Source: Clostridium tunisiense TJ (lineage in GTDB: Bacteria > Bacillota > Clostridia > Clostridiales > Clostridiaceae). From it: DNA of 64,000 nt. Under the pieces are notes generated by a model. It searched no databases, was not told where the DNA came from, and was given only the letters and a program-made list of their open reading frames with translations. The stretch is taken from positions 514,330 through 578,329 of the forward strand of contig NZ_AMQH01000012.1 in NCBI RefSeq assembly GCF_000300195.1. Direction: 5' to 3'. Shown in pieces: positions 25,190-33,539 of this stretch; position 1 is the stretch's first letter; the number at the start of each line of letters is the position of its first letter. The translations under genes were made by a program, and so were the position numbers.

Positions 25190-26029
25190 ATGAAAAAGTT
25201 TCTAGTAAACACCACCATAGCATTTGTAATAGGATGTTCTTTAACTTTAACGGGATGTAGTGTTACTAAGAATGTAGCTAGTAGAAATATAAATGTTTCT
25301 GAAAAAGAAAACATCTTTACAAATAAGGAAGCTGAAAAAGTCATAGATGGCATCTATAAGGCTTTAATCAATAAAAACTCAAGTGATTATATCAAATATA
25401 TTAACAGTGAAAGTCTTAAGCATTTAAATTCAAGTGAGGAAGACATAAAAAAAACCATAGATGATTACCTCCTAAATAATAAGGTTAAAGAATATAAAAT
25501 CTTATCTACTGAGGATTTTAATGAAAATACTAAAATAATCAATACAAAATATGTAGAAATCTCTAAGGATGGTCATAGTTCAGAGCATGAGGATATGTTA
25601 TTTTTGCAAAAAAATCTTGATAATAATAAGATTGAAATAATTTATAATGGAGCTGTTTCCTCACAGAGTTTTGCATTAGCAGAAGTTCTCCCTGGGGAAT
25701 TTAAGATTCAATTAGATAAAACAATCACATTGTTTGATGGTATTGGAGCCTCACTGTATATTGAGAATAAAACAAATAGTAAAATTTCAATTGGATATGG
25801 TTCAATATTTGGCAGTGTAATACTGACTACAGAAGATGGAGAAACATATAACTTACCTTTCAATGAAGTTAAACTATACGAGCCTAATAGCAAAGACAGA
25901 ATTTCTTCGTTTACCTATGAAACCACTGGTAAAATTTCAAAGGTTGAAATTCAAGGTGTTTTTGAACTTAATGAAAATAGTGCACCTAAGGAAGGTTCCC
26001 CCAAAAGCTTTATAGTTTATGAAAAATAA
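25190..26029 (+). CDS. Lipoprotein with C-terminal Ig-like domain
   Basis: A 279-residue lipoprotein. The signal sequence ends in LTLTGC, a clear lipobox, so the mature protein is lipid-anchored at the outer face of the membrane. Residues about 40-160 form a helical/beta domain with a repeated EDMLFLQKNLDNNKIEI pattern; residues about 175-275 look like an immunoglobulin-like beta domain (SLYIENKTNSKISIGYG, VILTTEDGETYNLP, ISKVEIQGVFELN). ATG 25190 follows GGAGGAGA (25175-25182). I do not recognise a specific family and no enzymatic motif is visible. Confidence 0.8.
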   Translation: MKKFLVNTTIAFVIGCSLTLTGCSVTKNVASRNINVSEKENIFTNKEAEKVIDGIYKALINKNSSDYIKYINSESLKHLNSSEEDIKKTIDDYLLNNKVKEYKILSTEDFNENTKIINTKYVEISKDGHSSEHEDMLFLQKNLDNNKIEIIYNGAVSSQSFALAEVLPGEFKIQLDKTITLFDGIGASLYIENKTNSKISIGYGSIFGSVILTTEDGETYNLPFNEVKLYEPNSKDRISSFTYETTGKISKVEIQGVFELNENSAPKEGSPKSFIVYEK

Positions 26030-26167
26030 ACAGTTTAATTTGAAAGTTTTTATTGTAAAATATGCACCAAATATAGTAAAAGTAAGTATAAATATAATAT
26101 CAAACTTAGGTACTATTTAAATATAGAAGTATACTGGGTAATATTATTATTTATGGAGGTTAGCTAT

Positions 26168-26611
26168 ATGGCATATTCAAGCAATTTATATATGGTTACT
26201 ACAAGAGAAGGATATGAGGCAATTTACGACTTAGTCAGAGATTTAAACCAATTAACAAAATTAATGAAATACAAAGGTAACGAATTTGTTTTTATGGAAG
26301 TTCCTCATGTTGCAGAAGAATTAATAGAGGAAATTGTTGAAATTATGGACGAAAACACAGATATTATCCCTTGTAGTATTAGGATGACCACAGATTCACA
26401 ATTTGGTTTTCATGCTAATGATAACTTTGATTACGACAATAAGGTAGAAGATATAATTTTGCCAAAACTTATTGAATATGAATGCAAGGATGAGTGGGAT
26501 GAGGATAATGATGTGTTTGACGAAGAATACTATGATGATACTTCAAGAATAGCTTTTAGGGTACCAAGAAATTGTAAGATTGTATATGAGCACTTTAATG
26601 AAATGGTTTAA
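26168..26611 (+). CDS. Hypothetical acidic protein
   Basis: A 147-residue cytoplasmic protein, strongly acidic in its C-terminal third (DEWDEDNDVFDEEYYDD). ATG 26168 follows GGAGG (26155-26159); the frame's earlier ATG at 26153 overlaps that site. I do not recognise the family. No signal peptide or membrane helix. It stands alone, ended by a bidirectional terminator. Confidence 0.75.
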   Translation: MAYSSNLYMVTTREGYEAIYDLVRDLNQLTKLMKYKGNEFVFMEVPHVAEELIEEIVEIMDENTDIIPCSIRMTTDSQFGFHANDNFDYDNKVEDIILPKLIEYECKDEWDEDNDVFDEEYYDDTSRIAFRVPRNCKIVYEHFNEMV

Positions 26612-26689
26612 AAGGCACTTTTTAGTACATGATTAGGAACAAGAAAAAATCAATATACTATATGAGTCTCTTTATTGCAGAAAACAATT

Positions 26690-26728
26690 AAAGCCAAAAT
26701 TAACTAGCTTATAGTTAATTTTGGCTTT
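26690..26728. terminator. Bidirectional terminator
   Basis: Perfect 17-bp stem: AAAGCCAAAATTAACTA (26690-26706) with TAGTTAATTTTGGCTTT (26712-26728). It separates two convergent genes. Confidence 0.92.
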
Positions 26729-26754
26729 TAAATTTTAATAGAATATCAACTAAA

Positions 26755-27378
26755 TTAAAATGCAAACACCATTTTATCTACTTTTAAAGCTTGTGGCTTT
26801 GAACGTAACCAAGAACTAGTTGCACTGGTATCGAAAAAGAACAAGGCACCATTGGTTGGATCATTTCCACCTAAGGCCTCTTTAGCCGCCTTAAGAGTTT
26901 CCTCTGTAGCAGGTTTATTAATCATACCATTGCTTACTGGTGTAAATTGTCTTTTTTCATATATAACCGAAGTAATATTATTAGGAAATTTGTCACTCTT
27001 AACTCTATTAACAACCACTGCACCAACAGCTATCTTAGCGGTATAAGGCTGATTTTCTGCTTCAGCTCTAATCAACCTACCTAATAATTGAAGTTCTTCC
27101 TCGGTATATGGAATCACACCTGAAGCTTCACTTTTATGAACATCAGTGCTTGAGGTTTCTCCAGGTATTTCTAAGACTTCACCAGGTATAATTAGATTAT
27201 CCCATTTATTGTTTGTTTCTCTCAAGCTATCAAGGGTTACTCCATAGCTTTTCGAAATTTTATATAAGGTATCACCTTTTTGTACCTCATGAGTGGCAGC
27301 TTTTGCTGAACCTGATGCTGTAAATAAAATTATTGTAGCACCAATTAGTATTTTTCTAAAATTATTCATTTTAAACAT
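26755..27378 (-). CDS. LysM domain cell wall hydrolase (SleB-like)
   Basis: A 207-residue exported hydrolase. Residues 1-27 are a signal peptide ending in ASGSAKA; residues 28-75 are one LysM peptidoglycan-binding domain (HEVQKGDTLYKISKSYGV, PGEVLEIP); residues 92-207 are a hydrolase_2/SleB catalytic domain with the glutamate region RLIRAEAENQPYTAKIAVG and YEKRQFTPV. SleB-type enzymes cut spore cortex or cell wall glycan. ATG ends at 27378 with AAGGAGGG directly upstream. A c-di-AMP riboswitch precedes it, a common pairing for cell wall hydrolases. The spore-lytic role is likely but not certain. Confidence 0.92.
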   Translation of the reverse strand: MFKMNNFRKILIGATIILFTASGSAKAATHEVQKGDTLYKISKSYGVTLDSLRETNNKWDNLIIPGEVLEIPGETSSTDVHKSEASGVIPYTEEELQLLGRLIRAEAENQPYTAKIAVGAVVVNRVKSDKFPNNITSVIYEKRQFTPVSNGMINKPATEETLKAAKEALGGNDPTNGALFFFDTSATSSWLRSKPQALKVDKMVFAF

Positions 27379-27393
27379 AGTTTGTCCCTCCTT

Positions 27394-27515
27394 TGCCTCC
27401 GAGGTTAGTTGTCGGGTTAGGGGGGAGTTCCCCAGCTACAAAGTAGCTTCACCCCAAAATGTATTCCCCCGTACTCTTTAAAAGAGATTCGGCATAACTT
27501 GTTTAACTGTTAGTA
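27394..27515 (-). promoter_or_regulatory. Cyclic di-AMP riboswitch (ydaO/yuaA type)
   Basis: Read on the minus strand the leader holds the conserved blocks of this class: GCCGAATC, then ACGGGGGAA, GGGGTGAA, a hairpin GCTAC..GTAGC, GGGGAAC, and the 3' block CCGACAACTAACCTCGGAGG (27396-27415). The class binds cyclic di-AMP and usually switches off cell wall hydrolase, osmoprotectant and potassium genes when the ligand is abundant. The aptamer ends about 16 bases from the start codon, immediately before AAGGAGGG, leaving no room for a separate terminator hairpin. Confidence 0.93.
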
Positions 27516-27647
27516 CATTATATACTGAATAACATATAATTTCATTATAAAATTTAAGGATATTATTGTTTTATTTTCCTGTATTCCAATTATTTTAAAC
27601 ATATACCATTATTAATTAAATAAATTAATTTGTGATTTTAACAAATA

Positions 27648-27681
27648 AAAAATCAGGGGCTATTAAAGCTACCTGATTTTT
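27648..27681 (-). terminator. Intrinsic terminator
   Basis: AAAAATCAGG pairs with CCTGATTTTT around a 15-base loop. It ends the small minus-strand gene starting at 27936. Confidence 0.85.
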
Positions 27682-27696
27682 AGTTTGCTGTTAAAG

Positions 27697-27936
27697 CTAT
27701 TTATTTGTTGGAAAAGACTCAGAATCTACATAGTCCATACTAACCATACTGCTTATATTATTTAAGCTATTCACTTCATTAATATCCTCTTCGGCACTAA
27801 AGTTTGCTGTATTAGCAACTTCATTTTTCATAGATGAATTGATGTGTTGTGTGCTATGCTTGTTGCTATTAACTTGTGCATTTTTCCTTGATTTAGCGTT
27901 TAGTTCCCTGACCGTTTGTAGGTATTTTTCATCCAT
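27697..27936 (-). CDS. Small hydrophilic hypothetical protein, 79 aa
   Basis: ATG at 27936-27934 follows GAGAGGAGT on the minus strand. The product is hydrophilic, asparagine- and serine-rich (NAQVNSNKHSTQHINSSMK) with an acidic second half and no aromatic core, so it is probably disordered. The composition recalls small spore-associated proteins, but no known family is recognised. Its own terminator follows. Confidence 0.65.
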   Translation of the reverse strand: MDEKYLQTVRELNAKSRKNAQVNSNKHSTQHINSSMKNEVANTANFSAEEDINEVNSLNNISSMVSMDYVDSESFPTNK

Positions 27937-28225
27937 AATTAATACTCCTCTCAGTATATAAATTTTATTTGTAAATATAACAACTAATAATAGTTTCTCC
28001 AACTTTAATTAACCTATGATAAAATGTATTGGTTTAGTTGGAATAAAATACATAGCTAAATCAATACGGGTGAAGAATTACATGAAATTAAAAATAATTT
28101 TTCTATCCTGAAAAAAATGTAAAATTATGCTATAATAAATTAAGAAGTAAAAGGTATTCTATATTAAAAATCATTTTTTTAATATTTATTTCCTTATATA
28201 TAAGGTTTTTTATGGAGGAATTTAA

Positions 28226-28654
28226 ATGAGTAAAATAATAAATTATACAAAGGGTGGTTTTACTGTAACAACAGATAAAGGCAAAATAAATATTGATACG
28301 TTATATAATTCTCTTCATAGGTTATACTGGGCCACCAATAGATCTAAAGAAACAATTGTAAAATCTATAGAGAACTCTCTTTGCTTTTCAATGTTTAAAG
28401 GGGATAAACAAATTGGATTTGCTAGAGTTATTACTGATTATGCAACTTTCGCTTATTTGTGTGATGTTTACATTGATGAAGATTATAGGGGAAATGGGTT
28501 AGGAATTTGGCTCCTAGAATGCATCTTAAATTACCCTGATTTATTAGAGTTGAGAAAATGGTTGCTTGCTACCAAGGATGCACATGAACTCTACCGAAAG
28601 TTTGGATTTAGTGAACTTGCTACACCTGAAAGATATATGGAAATAGTAAATTAA
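28226..28654 (+). CDS. GNAT family acetyltransferase
   Basis: A 142-residue GNAT domain: SMFKGDKQIGFARVITDYATFAYLCDVYIDEDYRGNGLGIWLLE contains the strand pair and the R/Q-G-x-G-x-G/A acetyl-CoA motif (RGNGLG) at about residues 92-97; the C-terminal AHELYRKFGFSEL closes the fold. This small type is common and its substrates are unknown. ATG 28226 follows GGAGGAA (28214-28220). Stand-alone gene. Confidence 0.88.
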   Translation: MSKIINYTKGGFTVTTDKGKINIDTLYNSLHRLYWATNRSKETIVKSIENSLCFSMFKGDKQIGFARVITDYATFAYLCDVYIDEDYRGNGLGIWLLECILNYPDLLELRKWLLATKDAHELYRKFGFSELATPERYMEIVN

Positions 28655-28771
28655 TTTTAACAGTTTAGATAGAGTATTAAAATTACTACATCTACATACC
28701 AATATTTTTATTTATACTTACGTCAGTAATATAAATTTATAATATAAAAATACTAGTAAGCCTTATATAAA

Positions 28772-28797
28772 GAAGTGAGTTGTAGGCTACTCACTTC
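28772..28797 (+). promoter_or_regulatory. Hairpin in the leader of homoserine dehydrogenase
   Basis: GAAGTGAGT (28772-28780) pairs with ACTCACTTC (28789-28797) around 8 bases, 32 bases upstream of the start codon, without a T run. It could be an operator or a leader element; no known class is recognised. Confidence 0.4.
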
Positions 28798-28828
28798 AAA
28801 GGTTTAAGTGAAATTTTAGGGGGATACT

Positions 28829-29854
28829 ATGGATAAAACTTTAAAACTATGTATATTGGGATTTGGAAACTCTGGTCAAGAATTCTGCAGATTATTACTT
28901 AACAAGAATTTAGATGTGAAAATCACAGCCATAGCTACAAAATCAAAAGGAAATTTATTGTGTGATCAGGGAATTAATATAAAAGCTGCTTTAGATGAAG
29001 TAGAGGCAAAAGGGAGGTTCTCAAATGACAATCCTAATCTCGTTCATCTTTCAACTATTGATATGATTATAAAATCTCATGCAGATGTTATGATAGAATT
29101 AAGCACTCTATCCATTTGGGATGGGCAACCAGCCATTAGTCATATTGAAACAGCCTTTAGTAATAATATGGATGTTATAACAGCAAATAAAGGTCCAATT
29201 GCTTGGGATTTTAAAAGGTTAAAAACCATGGCTGAAGAAAAAAACAGAAAGTTTTTATACGAAACTACTGTGATGGATGGCACTCCAATATTTAACCTTG
29301 TAAAGTATACACTCCCAGGTTGTAAGGTTGAATCCTTTAAGGGAATTTTAAATTCAACTGCCAACTTTATACTTGAGGAAATGGAAAAAGGTAATGAGTA
29401 TGAGGATGCTGTTAAAGAAGCTCAAAGGAGAGGTTTTGCAGAGGCAGACCCATCAATGGATGTTGACGGATGGGATGCAGCAGCAAAAACCTCTGCCTTA
29501 GCAAATGTTTTACTTAATGGAGACCTTAATCCATTAAAAGTAGATAGGATAGGTATTAAGAACATCTCAAAAGAAGATATTATTGCTGCTGAAAAAGCAG
29601 GTGAAAAATTTAAGCTTATTTGTGAAGGTTACAGAAGTGGAGATAAAATCATAGGGAAAGTTTACCCCAAATTAGTCCCTAATACAGATATGTTAAGTAC
29701 AATAGATGCTACCTCTTCAATATTATGTGTAACAACAGATTTAATGGGAGAAATATGTATTGTTGAGAAAAACCCAGAGATTCAACAAACTGCTTATGGA
29801 ATATACAGCGATTTATTGAATTTAATTAATGAATCTGCTGATAGAGTAAAATAA
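28829..29854 (+). CDS. Homoserine dehydrogenase family protein
   Basis: A 341-residue NAD(P)-dependent dehydrogenase. The nucleotide-binding fold begins LCILGFGNSGQEFCRLL; ITANKGPIAW and YETTVMDGTPIFNL are typical of homoserine dehydrogenase; the substrate/catalytic region is GILNSTANFILEEM, then RGFAEADPSMDVDGWDAAAK with the conserved lysine. There is no C-terminal ACT domain, so threonine feedback through ACT is not expected. The enzyme reduces aspartate semialdehyde to homoserine for threonine and methionine. It stands alone, away from thrC, thrB or aspartate kinase. ATG 28829 follows AGGGGGA (28818-28824). Confidence 0.9.
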   Translation: MDKTLKLCILGFGNSGQEFCRLLLNKNLDVKITAIATKSKGNLLCDQGINIKAALDEVEAKGRFSNDNPNLVHLSTIDMIIKSHADVMIELSTLSIWDGQPAISHIETAFSNNMDVITANKGPIAWDFKRLKTMAEEKNRKFLYETTVMDGTPIFNLVKYTLPGCKVESFKGILNSTANFILEEMEKGNEYEDAVKEAQRRGFAEADPSMDVDGWDAAAKTSALANVLLNGDLNPLKVDRIGIKNISKEDIIAAEKAGEKFKLICEGYRSGDKIIGKVYPKLVPNTDMLSTIDATSSILCVTTDLMGEICIVEKNPEIQQTAYGIYSDLLNLINESADRVK

Positions 29855-29914
29855 ACTATTAAATAAAAGGTTATTGGGATTTAAACCATTTCCTATAAGG
29901 TTATTTATCTATGG

Positions 29915-29958
29915 AAAAGATAGAAGTCTAGTAATATGTTATTAGGCTTCTATCTTTT
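29915..29958 (+). terminator. Intrinsic terminator
   Basis: AAAAGATAGAAG (29915-29926) pairs with CTTCTATCTTTT (29947-29958), with TAGTAAT/TTATTAG inside. Confidence 0.9.
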
Positions 29959-30062
29959 CTATTTTAAGGGTAGCCCACCATCATTAGAATCTTTGAATTA
30001 ATCATATATTCTTTGCACAACAAAATTAGTTCTGAATATAATAAAAATAAGCAAATAAGATA

Positions 30063-30142
30063 AAGTTTATAAATGAACAGGCGGTAAGTTTTATTTATGC
30101 AGCCGGGCTTATTTAAAAGCAGTGGAAAAATCCATGGGACAA
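30063..30142 (+). promoter_or_regulatory. Ni/Co (czcD-type) riboswitch
   Basis: The leader holds the repeated junction segments of the NiCo class as I recall them: GAACAGGCGG (30075-30084), GCAGCCGGGC (30099-30108), GCAGTGG (30119-30125) and GGGAC (30136-30140). The class binds cobalt or nickel cooperatively and turns on metal exporters. Its 3' part shares bases with the terminator at 30126-30167, and the downstream gene is a cation efflux protein, both consistent with an ON switch. Confidence 0.72.
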
Positions 30143-30167
30143 TTAATATAGTGTTCCATGGATTTTT
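30126..30167 (+). terminator. Riboswitch-linked terminator
   Basis: AAAAATCCATGG (30126-30137) pairs with CCATGGATTTTT (30155-30166), then T. The 5' arm overlaps the riboswitch junction. Confidence 0.85.
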
Positions 30168-30193
30168 TATCTTCAAAGGGAGGAAAATTGGGT

Positions 30194-31096
30194 ATGAATA
30201 GGTATAATTTCAAAGTAATCAAAAAAGTGTTATGGGTAATATTATTTGCAAACCTTATGGTAGCTATATTGAAAATTATTATAGGTAACCTTATAAACAG
30301 CACTAGCATGACTGCTGATGGATTTCATTCTTTAACAGATGGCTCATCAAATATAGTAGGTATAATAGGTATAAATCTTGCTTCAAAACCTGTAGATGTA
30401 GAACATCCTTATGGACATAAAAAATTTGAAATGCTAGCAGGGCTATTTATTGCAGGAATGCTTCTTGTTATAGGAGGAAAAGTAATCATAAATGCTGTTT
30501 ATCGTTTAATAAATCCAATTGAACTTCAAATTACAGTAGAAAGTATTGTAACTTTGGTGTTTACAATTATAGTAAATGTATTAGTATGCAGATTTGAATT
30601 TAGGCAAGGTAAAAAAATGAATAGCTACATTCTTACCTCAGATTCCTTGCATACTAAAAGCGATATCTTTGTTTCTGCTGGTGTGCTTTTTACTTTAATA
30701 TCAGTTAAGTTAGGTTTTCCACCAATTATAGATTCAATAGCATCCTTTATTGTTTCTATATTTATTCTACATTCGTCCTATGAAATTTTTAAATCAGCAA
30801 GTGAAATATTAGTAGATAAAGCTGCAGTAGAAACAGATTCAGTAAAAGAAATAATTTTGAGTTTCAATGAGGTAAAGGATGTTCATAAAATTAGAAGTAG
30901 AGGCATCCATAGCGAAATTTACTTAGATATGCATATGAAACTTGCAGCAAATATGAATGTTGCTCAATGTCACAAACTAATTAAGCAAATTGAAAATAAG
31001 ATAAGAGAAGAAGTTAATGGTAATATTCAAATGATTGTTCATATAGAGCCTTTTTATGATAGTGGAGGTGTTACTTTTAGTAGTGAACTAATCTGA
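30194..31096 (+). CDS. Cation diffusion facilitator (CDF) metal exporter
   Basis: A 300-residue CDF protein with six hydrophobic helices in the first 200 residues. The metal-site motifs are ADGFHSLTDG in helix 2 (the H/D pair) and SDSLHTKSDIF in helix 5; the cytoplasmic C-terminal domain (VKDVHKIRSRGIHSEIYLDMHMKL) is complete. CDF proteins exchange divalent metal for protons at the membrane. Given the NiCo riboswitch, cobalt or nickel efflux is the likely role. ATG 30194 is preferred; a TTG at 30188 lies too near GGGAGG (30178-30183). Confidence 0.92.
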   Translation: MNRYNFKVIKKVLWVILFANLMVAILKIIIGNLINSTSMTADGFHSLTDGSSNIVGIIGINLASKPVDVEHPYGHKKFEMLAGLFIAGMLLVIGGKVIINAVYRLINPIELQITVESIVTLVFTIIVNVLVCRFEFRQGKKMNSYILTSDSLHTKSDIFVSAGVLFTLISVKLGFPPIIDSIASFIVSIFILHSSYEIFKSASEILVDKAAVETDSVKEIILSFNEVKDVHKIRSRGIHSEIYLDMHMKLAANMNVAQCHKLIKQIENKIREEVNGNIQMIVHIEPFYDSGGVTFSSELI

Positions 31097-31120
31097 AGTT
31101 GATAAAAGTGTAGAATAAAT

Positions 31121-31163
31121 AAAGGTACCATGAATATGAAGAATATTCCATGGTGCTTTTTGT
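31121..31163 (+). terminator. Intrinsic terminator
   Basis: ACCATG near 31127 pairs with CATGGT, with AATAT/ATATT inside, then CTTTTT. The remaining bases to 31416 are AT-rich and hold only the promoter region of the next operon. Confidence 0.75.
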
Positions 31164-31416
31164 GTATGTAGGGCTTATTATAAAAGTTAATCTAGTAGCA
31201 CTTGCTGCGATGGAGAGTTTATATAGTTCATTAACTTTGAGAAACATAGATTATTAGTAAGTGAATAATTTTCTATTTAATTATATTATGATTACAACCT
31301 GTATATTTATTGTGCATGGTACAATTATATAGTTTATTTTTGTAATAAAGAACGTCTTATTGGTCATATTAAAAATGTATGCTTTAACAAAAAAATACAT
31401 AGAAGGAGTTTCTTCA

Positions 31417-31902
31417 ATGGATAATGTGAAGTATTTATTAGACTCTAATATAATTATAAATATATGGAATCAGTTTCCCAAATTACTTGAGGAATTTGAC
31501 AAAAATCCTCATTTGGATTATAGAATTTCAAAAGGTGTAGCAACGGAGTTATCACATAAAGAATTCAAAATCTATAACGGAATTCAAGTATTAACAGAGA
31601 AATTTATTAAACTTTTAGATAACATAATTGAAGACGAAGTGATTAATATTGAGGAGATACTAAGGGAAAACAAAAATATTACAATTAAATACAATGATAA
31701 AACTAATATTTATTTTATCAATGATAATAAATTATCAGATAATGATTTTAAGCTTATTTCTTTATGCTATAACCATAAGGAGCTTATATTAGTAACAGAG
31801 GATAAAAAAATTGTTAACTGCGGAAAACTTATCCTCCCAACGCATAGAATTTTAAACTTTAAAGGCTTTCTGGAAACTTTAAAGGAGGAGAGAAGTAAAT
31901 GA
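31417..31902 (+). CDS. PIN-domain-like protein
   Basis: A 161-residue protein with PIN ribonuclease layout: KYLLDSNIIIN with D9 at the end of the first strand, an acidic residue in a helix (ATELSHKEF), then LSDNDFKLISLC and LVTEDKKIVNCGK carrying the remaining acidic positions, close to VapC-type spacing. PIN proteins are Mg-dependent RNases and often toxins. ATG 31417 follows GAAGGAG (31402-31408). Its stop overlaps the next start by ATGA, so both are translated together. The DUF2971 partner is not a typical antitoxin. Confidence 0.72.
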   Translation: MDNVKYLLDSNIIINIWNQFPKLLEEFDKNPHLDYRISKGVATELSHKEFKIYNGIQVLTEKFIKLLDNIIEDEVINIEEILRENKNITIKYNDKTNIYFINDNKLSDNDFKLISLCYNHKELILVTEDKKIVNCGKLILPTHRILNFKGFLETLKEERSK

Positions 31903-32603
31903 GTATTGATGGAATTATAATTGATAAATCCTTACGTAAGGATACTAAACTATATAGATATATGTGTCTTAGTCAATTTATGAGTTTTGCAGAAACACAT
32001 AAAACTTATCTCACAAAGCTTTTATTTTGGGAAGATAAATGGGAGATACCAACAAGAAAATTCTTATCCGAGATAGATAATTGTTTTAATTATAATACGG
32101 AGAGAGAATATTTAAATGGACTATATGGCCAATGTTGGAGTTTAGAAGGAGTTTCAGATGCTTTATGGAGAATTTATTCAAGAGAAGATGAAGGGATTTT
32201 AATTCAAACTACAGTAGAAAAATTTAGCCTCATAAAAGAAATAAATTTTGGTATGTTATCTCCAGTAATATACTATGAAAATTTAAATCAAGTTTCTAAA
32301 AAATTGACTGATGGAGACGTAAAAAAGAATGACCTAATTCAAGGTTTATTTAAACGCAAAGCCTTTGAACATGAGAAAGAAGTCAGGTTGATAACCTTAA
32401 GAGATTATGTAACTTGTAATAGCAATAATCAACGTTGTTCACGTATTGAGGTTAACTTAAATCCTTTAGAATTTATAGAAAAAATTATCATTGATCCTCG
32501 TGCCAAGGAGTGGTATGTAGAAACAATTAAAGAATACTGTAAACGATTAGGATTTAAAATAATCCCTGAAAAATCAGATTTATATTGTTCAAATGAAGAA
32601 TAG
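31899..32603 (+). CDS. DUF2971 family protein
   Basis: A 234-residue soluble protein with DUF2971 hallmarks: an N-terminal KLYRYMCLSQFMSFAETHKTYLTK with FWEDKWE, the central CWSLEGVSDALWRIYSREDEGILI, and the C-terminal KRKAFEHEKEVRLI. The family's biochemical function is unknown; it often occurs in defence or mobile contexts. It overlaps the PIN gene by four bases (ATGA), indicating translational coupling and a joint task. AAAGGAGGAG lies inside the PIN gene end at 31881-31890. Confidence 0.85.
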   Translation: MSIDGIIIDKSLRKDTKLYRYMCLSQFMSFAETHKTYLTKLLFWEDKWEIPTRKFLSEIDNCFNYNTEREYLNGLYGQCWSLEGVSDALWRIYSREDEGILIQTTVEKFSLIKEINFGMLSPVIYYENLNQVSKKLTDGDVKKNDLIQGLFKRKAFEHEKEVRLITLRDYVTCNSNNQRCSRIEVNLNPLEFIEKIIIDPRAKEWYVETIKEYCKRLGFKIIPEKSDLYCSNEE

Positions 32604-32697
32604 TTAATTAAGAACAAAGGACAGAAATAAATTTTAGATTTAATAATATAATAAAGCTAACACATGAACTCACTATGAAATTAAATTTGGATTATTA

Positions 32698-32706
32698 TGG
32701 TATAAT
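32698..32706 (+). promoter_or_regulatory. Extended -10 promoter element
   Basis: TGG then TATAAT (32701-32706), an extended -10 element without a good -35, about 30 bases upstream of the creatininase-family gene's ribosome site. Confidence 0.55.
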
Positions 32707-32745
32707 AGATATAAACATTATTATTGAAAATAGGGGGAACTACTT

Positions 32746-33468
32746 ATGTATATGGTAAACTTAACTTCAGATGATTTTCTAGAAAAGGTTCAGACTATAA
32801 AAACTGTAATTATACCTATTGGCTCAGTTGAGGCCCATGGACATCATTTACCCTTAGGAACAGATATTTTTTCTCCAAGGTTATTTTGTGAAATTATAGA
32901 TAAAAAAATAGGAGAGCAGATATTTATAGCGCCTGAAGTTCCTTTTGGGCAAAGTTATGATTTATCTGTATACCCTGGTACTATTCATGTACCATCAGAA
33001 GTTTTAGCTCAATACATTTTTGAAGTGGGAAGAAGCCTATATAAAAACGGAGTTAAAAATCTTATATTTTTAAATGGCCATGGTGGAAATGTCAATGCCT
33101 TAAATTTAGCAAGTGAAAAACTTATGGAGCTTGGATTAGCTGCATTAACTATAAATTGGTGGATGGATTATTCCAAGGATATATTAACCATAACTGAAGG
33201 ACAAGGTCATGGTGGAGAAGACGAGACTTCTGCTATATTATTTTATAATGATAATTTAGTTCAGATGAATAAAGCTATATGTAATAATAGAAAACCTACA
33301 ATGAGATTGTATTTTAAGGATAGAGGAAAAGTTATTTATAATGATGCTTTATCAGGTAATGCAACCCTTGCTACAAAAGAGAAAGGTAAAAAAATGTTTC
33401 ATTTAGTAAGTGAAAAGATAATTAATACAATTAAAATGGTTGTAAATGAAGATTACTATACTGAGTAA
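32746..33468 (+). CDS. Creatininase family amidohydrolase
   Basis: A 240-residue enzyme with the metal-binding motifs of the creatininase/MftE family: PIGSVEAHGHHLPLGTD (E and H ligands), FLNGHGGNVNALN and GHGGEDETSAI. The family includes creatinine amidohydrolase, formamide hydrolases and peptidases acting on modified peptides, so the exact substrate is open. ATG 32746 follows AGGGGGAA (32731-32738). It is a single-gene unit; no creatine or mycofactocin genes lie nearby. Confidence 0.88.
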   Translation: MYMVNLTSDDFLEKVQTIKTVIIPIGSVEAHGHHLPLGTDIFSPRLFCEIIDKKIGEQIFIAPEVPFGQSYDLSVYPGTIHVPSEVLAQYIFEVGRSLYKNGVKNLIFLNGHGGNVNALNLASEKLMELGLAALTINWWMDYSKDILTITEGQGHGGEDETSAILFYNDNLVQMNKAICNNRKPTMRLYFKDRGKVIYNDALSGNATLATKEKGKKMFHLVSEKIINTIKMVVNEDYYTE

Positions 33469-33494
33469 ATTTAAAAATAAAACTATATAAAATA

Positions 33495-33533
33495 AAACCC
33501 TATAGAAAACTTTATTATTATTCTATAGGGTTT
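33495..33533. terminator. Bidirectional terminator
   Basis: AAACCCTATAGAA (33495-33507) pairs with TTCTATAGGGTTT (33521-33533). It separates two convergent genes. Confidence 0.9.
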
Positions 33534-33539
33534 ACTTTA

